From HB2-32-21 sp041603535 (GTDB taxonomy: Bacteria > Pseudomonadota > Gammaproteobacteria > Pseudomonadales > Porticoccaceae), in NCBI GenBank assembly GCA_041603535.1, contig JBFIEE010000007.1, positions 1 through 64,000 of the forward strand: DNA of 64,000 bases. Direction: 5' to 3'. Shown here in pieces: positions 15,443 to 24,377 of the stretch; position 1 is the stretch's first letter, and every line of letters begins with the position of its first letter. The notes beneath the pieces are model-generated. The model did no database searches and had not been told where the DNA came from. It saw only the letters and a list, made by a program, of their open reading frames with translations. A program made the translations under genes and the position numbers.

Positions 15443-18130
15443 TTAATGACCACTGTGGCGTTTTATTTCCCGGAGTATTTCATCCGGCATTCCCGACGTC
15501 TTTTGAATAATCCGTTGCACGTTACCGTTCAATCGCGCCATATCCTCGGGGTCGAGATTTTTGGCTGTGACCACAATAACCTGAATATCGACACCGGGAT
15601 ACCGCCGGCGTAGCTCATCAATCATGGAAAAACCATCCATCTCGGGCATCATTAAATCAACCACAATAAAAGCCGGTCGACTCTCTACGTAACGTTCAAG
15701 ACCTTCAACGCCATTGTCGGCCGTATAAACGTTCCACCCGTCCGCACTCAACCACTGCGCAATCAGTACCTGAATGTCGGGATCGTCCTCGACGACGAGA
15801 ATATTTTTATTCGCTCCCTGCGCGCCCACGTTACTAAATCGGCTAATCGCTGCCACCAATTGATCACGGTTTATGGGCTTGGTCAGGTAGTCAGCGGCGC
15901 CCAGCATAAAGCCTTTTTGCGGGTCGTCCATGATGGTTTGCATAATCACCGGGATGTCGGCAAGGTCCGGGTCACTTTTCAACTTGCCTAGCACCGACCA
16001 GCCATCCATGCCTGCCATCATGACGTCGAGGGTAATAACGGCAGGCCGCAACTCCCGAGCGAGCTGTAAAGCACTGGTTCCGTCCGCTGCCGTGACGACA
16101 TTGTAACCCGCCTTACTTAGCAATTTCTGCAGCAAATTACGCGCCGCTTCATCGTCATCAACCACCAGAATAGTGGACTCGGGATTTGCTAAATCCTGAA
16201 CCAGTGATGCCGCGCCAGTTTTTATATCCACGCCAAAATCGCCTGTCGGAGTTTCATCGTTAGTAGCGGCGGACGCTTTGCCATTGTGCACCGGCAATCT
16301 CAGCGTAAACGTTGAACCCTCGCCCAACGTGCTCGAAACAGTCAGCGAGCCACCCATCATCTCGGCAAATCGTTGACTGATGACCAGGCCCAGACCGGTA
16401 CCGCCGTATTTACGCGTCGTTGAGGCATCAGCCTGAGAGAACGGCTGGAAAAGTTTATCGACCTGCTCTGGAGTAATGCCGATACCTGAATCACTGACAC
16501 TCACCACCAACCAGCTGATAGCATCGCGTATCTCGCGGCATATTTTCAGCTCAATGACACCGTCATCCGTAAATTTGGCGGCATTACTCAGTAAATTCAG
16601 CATGATTTGCCGCAGCTTGGTGACATCGATAAAAACCTCACCCAGCGAACTGCTCTGGGTAAGTTTTAATTCATTGCTGTTTTTCTCTACCAGTGGCTTG
16701 ACCGTCGCCAGGACTTCTTCGACCAGCTGGTCCATTTCAACCTGCTCTGGATACAACTCCACCTTGTCCGCTTCAATTTTTGACAGGTCCAAAACGTCAT
16801 TAATTAACTGTAAAAGATGTCGACCGGCACTGCGGATACGCTGCAGATCGGGAATAAAATCGTCCAGCCCCTGATCTTCGGCCTCCTCCTCCAACATTTC
16901 AGCGTAGCCAATCACAGCGTTCATCGGCGTACGCAATTCGTGGCTCATGTTCGCCAAAAACTGGCTTTTTGCCTGGTTGGCGGTTTCAGCAGCTTCACGG
17001 GCGGTCTCTGCCGCTAACTGCGCTTCGGCTACTGATTCAAACATGCGAGCATTGCGAATGGCGGTCGCTACATAGGTCACATAACGCTGAATAACATTGA
17101 TATCTTCAGGTTCAAGATGAAATGCCTCGCGGCTGTCGCTAAAGGATAAAACCCCCATCACTTCGTCGTTAATTACCAGCGGAAAAGTCAGCAGGGATTT
17201 TGCCGGCACCAACCTGTAAACGGCCGCGCTCGCGCCTTCAAGCTGATCTTTATCAGCGGAAATGTCGGGCAGATAACACGGTTTTCGGGAGAACACCGGA
17301 ATAACAAATGCATTTGATTCTTCATTCAGGGGAACAACCTGATTTTTTAGAAGGTTAATTAATTTTTGCGGTACTGGACCAACCAGCCTGTCCAGGGTTA
17401 ATACCTGCTCCTTTTTGTTGACAAAAAGAATCGCCATCATGTCAAAGTTGAAGACCTCATTGAGACTCCTTCCAATGGCATCCATAACGAGATCGAGATC
17501 AAGGGTCGAATTGACCAGTTGCGCAACACTATTTATCGAAGCGGTCAAGGTCGCCTGCTGACTGATCTGTTTATTCCTTGCCTCAAGTCCATGCCGAGCA
17601 GCCGTCGCATTTTTTGTTGTGGCGTTCGCCAGATAGCACACGAAGCCCGCAAAAGTTGACATCAACACCCAGGCAATCAGGCCCCCGGGCCAGGAAAGAT
17701 TTTCCGTCAGCCGAACCGGAACAAATAAAAGCCCTGCCGGCAGAATAATCGCTATAGGTATAAGCGCTCGCTTTACCAGCCAGGTACCACCCATTATCAA
17801 GGCTGTCAAAATAGCAACTGTCGGTGCAAGCAATAAGGGAATGATGGCATAGGAGGTTAATACAACCGCCACGCTCCACAATGCCGCGTCTACCACAAAA
17901 GCCCAATAGCCGATCGTGCGCGTATCCCGCGCCCTGTGGGCAAAAAAATGAAAAACAGCTGGATAGACAAAGCCGAAAAGAAGCACGCCCCGCTTTGTCC
18001 ACACCAGCTCGGGATCCATCGAAAACACGAACATCACCGACGCTGCCGCATAGACAAATGCTCGCGCCCAGCGAGTATTAGTCAGTGAAGGATGAACCCT
18101 TTTCGTCGGTGCGGACGTTTTTACAGTCAT
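15443..18130 (-). CDS. Membrane hybrid histidine kinase (GAF, HisKA, HATPase, two receivers)
   Basis: An 895-residue sensor kinase. Residues about 22-170 contain roughly five or six transmembrane helices with little periplasmic sequence. A GAF domain spans about 195-360. A coiled coil leads to the phosphorylated His397 in FLANMSHELRTPMN. The ATPase domain has the N box LNLLSNAAKF, SDSGIGI and GTGLGL. Two receivers follow, with Asp702 (ITLDVMMAGMDG) and Asp825 (VVDLMMPEMDG). No Hpt domain is visible, so phosphate may go directly to the separate receiver and to the cyclase receiver. It heads a minus-strand group with the receiver, DevBCA genes and patatin. Confidence 0.93.
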   Translation of the reverse strand: MTVKTSAPTKRVHPSLTNTRWARAFVYAAASVMFVFSMDPELVWTKRGVLLFGFVYPAVFHFFAHRARDTRTIGYWAFVVDAALWSVAVVLTSYAIIPLLLAPTVAILTALIMGGTWLVKRALIPIAIILPAGLLFVPVRLTENLSWPGGLIAWVLMSTFAGFVCYLANATTKNATAARHGLEARNKQISQQATLTASINSVAQLVNSTLDLDLVMDAIGRSLNEVFNFDMMAILFVNKKEQVLTLDRLVGPVPQKLINLLKNQVVPLNEESNAFVIPVFSRKPCYLPDISADKDQLEGASAAVYRLVPAKSLLTFPLVINDEVMGVLSFSDSREAFHLEPEDINVIQRYVTYVATAIRNARMFESVAEAQLAAETAREAAETANQAKSQFLANMSHELRTPMNAVIGYAEMLEEEAEDQGLDDFIPDLQRIRSAGRHLLQLINDVLDLSKIEADKVELYPEQVEMDQLVEEVLATVKPLVEKNSNELKLTQSSSLGEVFIDVTKLRQIMLNLLSNAAKFTDDGVIELKICREIRDAISWLVVSVSDSGIGITPEQVDKLFQPFSQADASTTRKYGGTGLGLVISQRFAEMMGGSLTVSSTLGEGSTFTLRLPVHNGKASAATNDETPTGDFGVDIKTGAASLVQDLANPESTILVVDDDEAARNLLQKLLSKAGYNVVTAADGTSALQLARELRPAVITLDVMMAGMDGWSVLGKLKSDPDLADIPVIMQTIMDDPQKGFMLGAADYLTKPINRDQLVAAISRFSNVGAQGANKNILVVEDDPDIQVLIAQWLSADGWNVYTADNGVEGLERYVESRPAFIVVDLMMPEMDGFSMIDELRRRYPGVDIQVIVVTAKNLDPEDMARLNGNVQRIIQKTSGMPDEILREIKRHSGH

Positions 18131-18451
18131 CTATAATCAGCCTGTAGCCATGCCGGGGTGCGCTGGAAAGACAGTCCCTGTCAGCTAATCCTCGGCCAGT
18201 AATTTTCGCGGGTCAGAGTACGCGGGTAGATGCGAAAATGTCTTTAACCAATGTTGAAGGGTACACATTTTTGATGGCGGTCTACTCTGAACGTAGTTTA
18301 TTTTTGTCTGTTCTTCGGGCGAACAACTTTATACCATACAAATCTGGACAGCGATATACGATGCAGGTCTCGATGGTAAAATGGCCCTCAGAGGTAACAG
18401 ATAGCACGACCCTATAATCCGATAAAAGCAACGAAATAGAGTAGTTTGTCT
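18131..18451. other. Divergent regulatory region between kinase and cyclase genes
   Basis: A 321-bp region without a gene lies between the start codons of the minus-strand hybrid kinase and the plus-strand cyclase. It is the only place from which both units can be controlled together. I see one perfect -10 hexamer toward the cyclase, listed separately, but no clear inverted-repeat operator. Confidence 0.7.
18413..18418 (+). promoter_or_regulatory. -10 hexamer (TATAAT) for the cyclase gene
   Basis: A perfect TATAAT lies 33 bp before the ATG at 18452. No good -35 hexamer is seen 16-18 bp upstream, so an activator or an extended element may be needed. Transcription would begin near 18425, giving a short leader. 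Confidence 0.45.
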
Positions 18452-19585
18452 ATGAGCAATGCCGTAGATGAGTCGACCGTAACGTCGACGCAGGAACCTG
18501 TGATTCTCGTTGTTGACGACAACGAACTCAATCGCGACCTGTTATCCCGACGCTTGATCAAACGTGGTTTTACCGTGTCACTGGCTGAAGATGGCTTTAG
18601 CGCGCTTGACTGGCTGGCAAATCACCCCTGCGATCTCGTCCTGCTCGATATTATGATGCCGGGCATGAGCGGCATCGAAGTACTGGAAAAAGTGCGTGAG
18701 ACCAGAGATGGCACGGAATTACCCATCATTATGGCCACCGCCAAAGACGGCCGCGATGATATCGTCAGCGCCCTGAAACTAGGCGCAAATGATTACGTCA
18801 CCAAGCCCATCGATTTCCCGGTGGTCCTGGCCAGGGTAAATGCACAACTGGCGCTAAAGCGAGCCAACGATAAAATCAGATCCCTCGTTGCCGACGTCGA
18901 AAAACGCAACGCCTTTATCCGCAATGTTTTCGGCCGTTATCTTACAGACGAAGTGGCAGAAGCCTTACTTGATTCACCAGACGGTTTGAACCTCGGCGGC
19001 GAGCGACGGGAAATTACTATCCTGATGGCAGATATCCGGGGCTTCACCAGCCTTTCCTCCCATCTCGATCCGGAAGATGTCCTCACCCTGGTCAATAATT
19101 TTTTAGCCGGTATGACAGAAGTGATAGTTCGCTATGGCGGCACCATCGACGAATTTATTGGCGATGCCATTCTGGTCCTGTTCGGCGCGCCACGGGCCAT
19201 GGCAAACCATGCAGAAACGGCAATTGCCTGCGCTATCGAAATGCAGAGGGCTATGACGCGGGTTAACGAACTCAATGTTAAAGCGGGATTCGTGAGCGTC
19301 GAAACAGGCATCGGCATTAACACCGGCGAAGTGGTTATTGGTAATATCGGTTCGGAAACTCGGGCAAAATACGGCGTGGTGGGGCACAACGTTAATTTCA
19401 CCAGCCGCATTGAAGCTTACACGCAGGGTGGTCAGATACTGGTCTCTGAACGTACGCAACAATATTGCGCGGATATACTGGAGTGTGAATTAGCGATGAC
19501 GGTGGAGCCAAAAGGTTTTGCTCAAGCGGTAAAGCTTTTTGAAGTCCTGGCCATAAGAGGCGATTACAATCTTGCTCATGGATAA
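18452..19585 (+). CDS. Receiver-linked class III nucleotidyl cyclase
   Basis: A 377-residue protein with an N-terminal receiver (acidic DDNE, phosphoacceptor Asp66, Thr97, Lys118) joined by a coiled coil (about 130-165) to a class III cyclase domain (about 185-345). Both metal-binding Asp are present (D194 in MADIRGF, D238 in FIGDA), as are the catalytic Asn315 and Arg319 in NVNFTSRIE. The base-specifying positions are Glu234, where adenylyl cyclases usually have Lys, and Gly308, where they have Asp or Thr; cGMP or relaxed specificity is therefore possible. The enzyme should be switched by phosphorylation. The ATG is preferred to a TTG 6 bp earlier. Confidence 0.92.
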   Translation: MSNAVDESTVTSTQEPVILVVDDNELNRDLLSRRLIKRGFTVSLAEDGFSALDWLANHPCDLVLLDIMMPGMSGIEVLEKVRETRDGTELPIIMATAKDGRDDIVSALKLGANDYVTKPIDFPVVLARVNAQLALKRANDKIRSLVADVEKRNAFIRNVFGRYLTDEVAEALLDSPDGLNLGGERREITILMADIRGFTSLSSHLDPEDVLTLVNNFLAGMTEVIVRYGGTIDEFIGDAILVLFGAPRAMANHAETAIACAIEMQRAMTRVNELNVKAGFVSVETGIGINTGEVVIGNIGSETRAKYGVVGHNVNFTSRIEAYTQGGQILVSERTQQYCADILECELAMTVEPKGFAQAVKLFEVLAIRGDYNLAHG

Positions 19586-19784
19586 TTTGACCACCACTGC
19601 TCGGGTGGATTTACGTGTCGACAAAATACAACAGTCCCCAGGCTATGAATACGGGAAAACTACGGTAATTGCGGCCCATGGTAGCTATCGTTTGCCCTTT
19701 GCCGCTTACCCGAATTGCGTAGTTGCGCAAAAAATTGCTTAACCAAACCAGGATAAAGCGCAGCATCGCTCGCTGAACCACGCC

Positions 19785-21452
19785 ATGAATAAACCGTCGC
19801 CACCGCTACTGCCCGTTCAGCTGCCCATTCAAAAGCTCCTGGAACGCGTGGCAAAGCATCCCAACCAGGTATATTTTCACCAGCCGGACAATCGCGCCTG
19901 GCGCACCCTGACCTGGGCAGATGTCGACGACCAGGCACGACGCATCGCCAGCGGATTATTAGCGCTCGGCTGCGCGCCTGGCGACCGCGTCGCTATGCTC
20001 GCTAAAAATTGCGCCGAATGGTTTATCGCCGATTTCGCCATCGCCATGGCAGGCCTGGTCAGCGTGCCTATTTACACTACCGCCGGCGCCCCAACCATCG
20101 AACACATCCTCTCGCACAGCGCCGCAAAGGCTATTTTTGTCGGCAAACTGGATAGCACCGTGGCTGCCGAGGAGGCCATCGCGGCTGAGCTACCCCGCAT
20201 TGCCATGCCCTACCCTACACTGCCTGTTCAACACCATTGGCAAAGCTGGTTGGAGAATCACCAGCCGCTGCAGGACGTGGCTAAACCCGCGCCCGACGAC
20301 ACCATGACCCTGGTCTATACCTCGGGAAGCACGGGTTTGCCCAAAGGGGTGGTCTTGAGTTTTCGCAACATCGCTGCCTCCAGCGACTGCTCAGCCGCGA
20401 GTTTTGACATGCGGCCGGAGGATCGCTGTGTATCCTATCTGCCGCTCGCCCATATCACCGAACGTTGCGCAGTGGAATGGACATCGGTGTACGGCGGTAA
20501 TGAGATTTTCTTTACCGAATCGCTGGATACGTTTATTGACGATGTTAGCCATGCGCAACCGACGGTATTTGTGTCTGTGCCACGGTTATGGACAAAATTT
20601 CAGTCGGAAATATTGGCCAGGATACCCGACACAAAACTGCAACGGCTATTACACATACCGCTGATCAACACTCTCGTCAGCCGCAAACTCCGCAAGGGTC
20701 TGGGGCTCGACAAGTGTCGACTGTCTGGTTCTGGCTCAGCACCGATTTCGCCCAGCATTCTGCAATGGTATAGCCGCATCGGCATCAACATTTGTGAAGG
20801 CTGGGGGATGACCGAAACGTCGGGGCTTTCCTGTGCCGCCATTCCATTTGAGTTTGAACTCATTGGCACGATTGGACGACCGGTAAATTGTGTGGCAATG
20901 AAATTGTCCGAGATTGGCGAAATATTAATTCGGGGCGACGCAGTATTCAGTGCGTACTATCGAAATCCCGAAGCCACTCGCGAGGCAATTATTGATGGTT
21001 GGTTCCATACCGGCGATCTCGGTGAACAGCTCCCAAACGGCGCTTATAAAATCATTGGTCGGGTAAAGGAGAAGTTTAAAACCGGCAAGGGTAAATATGT
21101 TTCACCGGCACCCATTGAGAATTTGCTGGGGCGCAATTCTGATATCGAGCAGGTTTGTGTATTGGGCTCCGGGCGCAAACAACCGGTCGCCATCGTGATT
21201 ATCAGCGAACATCTTCACGGGGCGAGAGAAAGTACACAGCAACGACTGGCTGCCACCCTGACCGAAGTCAACAACGAACTGGAAAGCCACCAGCGTCTGG
21301 ATAACATCATTGTTGGCGAAGGCGCCTGGACGACTGACAACCATCTGTTGACACCCACTTTGAAAATACGCCGCAACAAACTTGAAGAAAAATATGCTCG
21401 CCTGGTCGACGAAGAATATTCTGATATTGTGGTTTGGGAGGCCGATCTGTAA
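19785..21452 (+). CDS. Long-chain acyl-CoA synthetase-like AMP-forming ligase
   Basis: A 555-residue adenylate-forming ligase. The ATP signature YTSGSTGLPKG is at 178-188, followed by YLPLAHITER and GWGMTETSGL, and the C-terminal GRVKEKFKTGKGKYVSP stretch is typical of the eukaryotic-type long-chain acyl-CoA synthetase branch. It would activate long fatty acids at the cytoplasmic membrane. It starts 199 bp after the cyclase and is followed by a symporter remnant, so it may be a single-gene unit. It differs clearly from the ligase at 857-2419. Confidence 0.9.
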   Translation: MNKPSPPLLPVQLPIQKLLERVAKHPNQVYFHQPDNRAWRTLTWADVDDQARRIASGLLALGCAPGDRVAMLAKNCAEWFIADFAIAMAGLVSVPIYTTAGAPTIEHILSHSAAKAIFVGKLDSTVAAEEAIAAELPRIAMPYPTLPVQHHWQSWLENHQPLQDVAKPAPDDTMTLVYTSGSTGLPKGVVLSFRNIAASSDCSAASFDMRPEDRCVSYLPLAHITERCAVEWTSVYGGNEIFFTESLDTFIDDVSHAQPTVFVSVPRLWTKFQSEILARIPDTKLQRLLHIPLINTLVSRKLRKGLGLDKCRLSGSGSAPISPSILQWYSRIGINICEGWGMTETSGLSCAAIPFEFELIGTIGRPVNCVAMKLSEIGEILIRGDAVFSAYYRNPEATREAIIDGWFHTGDLGEQLPNGAYKIIGRVKEKFKTGKGKYVSPAPIENLLGRNSDIEQVCVLGSGRKQPVAIVIISEHLHGARESTQQRLAATLTEVNNELESHQRLDNIIVGEGAWTTDNHLLTPTLKIRRNKLEEKYARLVDEEYSDIVVWEADL

Positions 21453-21637
21453 GTCTGGTGGCGGGTAAATTTCCGCCAATGCGATCGCGCTTCCCAGCTG
21501 CGGGCGCCGTGTCGTATATGCCTGCAATAGGAAAATTTGGTCCGCAGAATGTCTGCGCTCGTCGACTGCGACAAAATACCTGGGTAAGCCATTGCCTGGT
21601 TAACGCAATACGTACCAGCCGGTCGGGAGGACAAGGC

Positions 21638-21898
21638 ATGCAGGAGCAGTGGCAATCACGGCGCGGTTTTATGCTCGCCACCGTCGGCGCCGCCATCGGG
21701 CCAGGCAATATCTGGCTTTTTCCTACGTGGCGGGGACAACGGCGGCGTCACTTTGCTAATCGTTTAGGTGTTTTGTGTTCTGGTGCGCCGCACCGACCTG
21801 CGCCGTTGATACGCCACGTTCGCGCATGTATACAAACAGCGACAGCGGCGCAACGGTTGACAATATGTCAGCGTCTTGCCAGTGTTCCACTCCAATAA
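21638..21898 (+). pseudogene. Remnant of a neurotransmitter:sodium symporter (NSS) gene
   Basis: Behind a good GGGAGGA site, an ATG begins a stretch reading WQSRRGFMLATVGAAIGPGN then IWLFP, the unmistakable first transmembrane segment of the NSS family. The next family element survives only in another frame (GGDNGGVTLLIV near 21729-21768), showing at least one frameshift. The remaining sequence to about 21898 retains only vague similarity and the other helices are missing. NSS proteins are about 450-500 residues, so most of the gene is lost. The intact two-subunit symporter starts just downstream, which suggests that the older transporter gene was largely deleted here. Confidence 0.7.
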
Positions 21899-21951
21899 CT
21901 ATGCACGTGAAAAACCAGCCACTTGATAACAATCCACTGAGAGGAGGCAAT

Positions 21952-22350
21952 ATGAGCCGAGATGGCGACCAGAGTGACGGCCATGTCGATGCCGTAGACG
22001 AAACCGTCTATCATCATGACGAGGCAGAAAATCTACCCGCGCATTCGCATCACGACAGGGACATTCTGTCTGAAGCAAACCTGCAAAGTTACTGGCGCGC
22101 GAATGTCAGGGTGCTGGCGACGCTGCTCAGCGTGTGGGCATTTGTCGCTCTGGTCTGCGGGTTTTTGCTTGGTGACTGGCTCGACCAGTTCCGCCTCGGC
22201 GGCTTTCCTCTTGGCTTCTGGTTTACCCAGCAAGGAGCAATGCTGTGTTTTGTCGCCATCATCTTTGTCTACCACTTATGGATGTTGCGGATCGAACGCG
22301 CCCACGGCGTGGATGATGATAACGACCAAACCGGTGGCAAAGAGGGTTAG
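21952..22350 (+). CDS. DUF4212 small subunit of a sodium:solute symporter
   Basis: A 132-residue membrane protein. A hydrophilic His/Asp-rich N-terminus (about 1-45) precedes two transmembrane helices, with YWRANVRVLATLLSVWA and GGFPLGFWFTQQG matching the DUF4212 family. Such proteins are encoded directly before VC_2705-type sodium:solute symporters and are thought to be their small subunits. The ATG has a GAGGAGG site, and the start is fixed by it although an open frame extends upstream. Only 3 bp separate it from the symporter gene, so the two are co-translated. Confidence 0.88.
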   Translation: MSRDGDQSDGHVDAVDETVYHHDEAENLPAHSHHDRDILSEANLQSYWRANVRVLATLLSVWAFVALVCGFLLGDWLDQFRLGGFPLGFWFTQQGAMLCFVAIIFVYHLWMLRIERAHGVDDDNDQTGGKEG

Positions 22351-22353
22351 ATC

Positions 22354-24129
22354 GTGGACTCGCAAACACTCAGCTATATTTTTGTTGGCCTTTCTTTCGC
22401 GCTATATATCGGCATCGCTTTCTGGTCTCGGGTGGTATCGACCAGGGAATTTTATGTGGCGGGCGGCGGTGTTCATCCAGTGATCAACGGCATGGCAACG
22501 GCCGCTGACTGGATGAGCGCAGCGTCCTTTCTGTCGGTCGCCGGTCTGCTGGCTTTCGCGGGTCGCGACGCATCGGTATACATGATCGGCTGGACCGGCG
22601 GTTACGTGCTGCTGGCCCTGTTGCTAGCGCCTTACCTGCGCAAGTTTGGCCGTTTCACGGTGCCGGAGTTTATTGGCGACCGCTATTATTCTGACCTCGC
22701 TCGGGTGGTGGCTGTCGTTTGCCTGATATTTATCTCGTTCACCTATATTGCCGGACAAATGCGCGGCGTGGGCATCGTATTTTCCCGCTTTCTCGAAGTC
22801 GATATCAACACCGGCGTAGTGATCGGTATGGGTATCGTATTTTGCTATGCCGTTCTCGGTGGCATGAAGGGAATCACTTACACCCAGGTTGCGCAGTACT
22901 GCATATTGATCTTCGCCTTTCTGGTGCCAGCGGTGTTTCTGTCGATTATGTGGACGGACAACCCCATTCCGCAGCTCGGCCTCGGTGATCGGCTCAACGA
23001 TGGTTCAGGCATGACGGTTCTGGAGAAGCTTGACCAGGTCACCGTAGAGCTCGGCTTCAACGCATACACCCATGCCACACGCAGCAAGATCGACGCCCTG
23101 GCCATTGTCATCGCGCTGATGATTGGTACGGCTGGCCTGCCCCACGTTATTGTGCGTTTTTTCACCGTGCCAAAAGTCACCGATGCCAGAAAGTCGGCCG
23201 GGTACGCCCTGGCGTTTATCTGCATCATGTACACCACCATCCCGGCTGTAGCGGCTTTTTCCCGCCTGAATCTCTCACAGAATGTTAACGGTATCACCTA
23301 CGCGGAAGCACCCGCCTGGGTTCGTAACTGGGAGAATACCGATTTGATCGCCTGGCAGGACAAGAACGATGACGGCATTATCCAGTATCGAGCTGGCGCC
23401 GCGTTTGATCCAGTTAAACCCAACTTTAGCGGTGAACGCGGTAAGCACGGCGAGCGCCTGCTAGACAATGCGCCGAGTGCCAGTGCAAACGAAATCTATG
23501 TAGATCCTGACATTATGGTGATGGCAAACCCGGAAATCGCGCAGATGCCCAACTGGGTGGTGGCGCTGATCGCAGCCGGTGCGGTAGCTGCAGCACTGTC
23601 CACGGCGGCCGGATTATTGCTGGTCATTTCCAGCTCCATCGCCCACGACCTGATGAAACGCACCTTTGTGCCCAATATAACCGACAAACAGGAGCTCTTA
23701 TCTGCCCGACTGGCCGCTGTGGTCGCAATCTTGGTCGCTGGCTGGTTTGGTATTAACCCACCCGCCTTCGTTGCACAAACTGTGGCCTTTGCGTTTGGTA
23801 TGGCAGCAGCTTCGCTGTTTCCACCCATTGTTATGGGTATTTTTTCCAAACGGATAAACAGGCAGGGCGCCATCGCAGGAATGTTGGCCGGGTTGATGTT
23901 AACCCTGGGTTACATCGTATATTTCAACTTCATGGCGCCCGAGCTTAACAACGCCGATCACTGGTGGTTCGGTATATCCACTACCGGTATCGGTACTGTA
24001 GGCGCCGCGTTGAATATTGCCGTCACCATCGCTGTTAGCCGCGTCACCGCGCCACCACCCCTGGCAGTGCAGGATATGGTGGACGATATTCGTATTCCAG
24101 CCGGTGCCAGTGTGGCGCATCATCACTAG
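22354..24129 (+). CDS. Sodium:solute symporter (VC_2705/ActP-like)
   Basis: A 591-residue SSS-family permease with about 13 transmembrane helices, starting at GTG. Signature stretches include FYVAGGGVHPVINGMATAADWMSAASFLS and the later GLPHVIVRFFTVP. A loop of about 85 residues (near 305-390) contains DKNDDGIIQYR, an EF-hand-like acidic segment. The paired DUF4212 subunit and overall form fit the branch that imports acetate or other short carboxylates with Na+. The substrate is not decided by sequence. Nearby acyl-CoA ligases are compatible with organic-acid uptake. Confidence 0.9.
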   Translation: MDSQTLSYIFVGLSFALYIGIAFWSRVVSTREFYVAGGGVHPVINGMATAADWMSAASFLSVAGLLAFAGRDASVYMIGWTGGYVLLALLLAPYLRKFGRFTVPEFIGDRYYSDLARVVAVVCLIFISFTYIAGQMRGVGIVFSRFLEVDINTGVVIGMGIVFCYAVLGGMKGITYTQVAQYCILIFAFLVPAVFLSIMWTDNPIPQLGLGDRLNDGSGMTVLEKLDQVTVELGFNAYTHATRSKIDALAIVIALMIGTAGLPHVIVRFFTVPKVTDARKSAGYALAFICIMYTTIPAVAAFSRLNLSQNVNGITYAEAPAWVRNWENTDLIAWQDKNDDGIIQYRAGAAFDPVKPNFSGERGKHGERLLDNAPSASANEIYVDPDIMVMANPEIAQMPNWVVALIAAGAVAAALSTAAGLLLVISSSIAHDLMKRTFVPNITDKQELLSARLAAVVAILVAGWFGINPPAFVAQTVAFAFGMAAASLFPPIVMGIFSKRINRQGAIAGMLAGLMLTLGYIVYFNFMAPELNNADHWWFGISTTGIGTVGAALNIAVTIAVSRVTAPPPLAVQDMVDDIRIPAGASVAHHH

Positions 24130-24377
24130 GAAACGGCAGATTCCGAATATTTACTGGATCAGGTGCAAGAGCCTGTAGGGAGATAAGTTTTGACACAGCC
24201 ACCAGATGCCATTCGCGCACTGACCTTGTCACATTATCCCTGCAGGCAGGTCACCCGGGAAATACAGAAAGCTGCTATTTAGTGATAGTTGTCCTGAAAA
24301 AGAGATTTGAACAACGGCACGTTTAATCATACATTTGCGCTAACAGGAAGTAACAATAACCTGCAAGGGACGACGAT

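Noticed and set aside
18131..18451. CRP-type site (TGTGA-N6-TCACA) in the divergent region
   Set aside because: No sequence with both half-sites could be found.
21775..21951. In-frame upstream extension of the DUF4212 protein
   Set aside because: The family-like part begins only after the ATG at 21952, which has a strong GAGGAGG site; the extension overlaps the symporter remnant.
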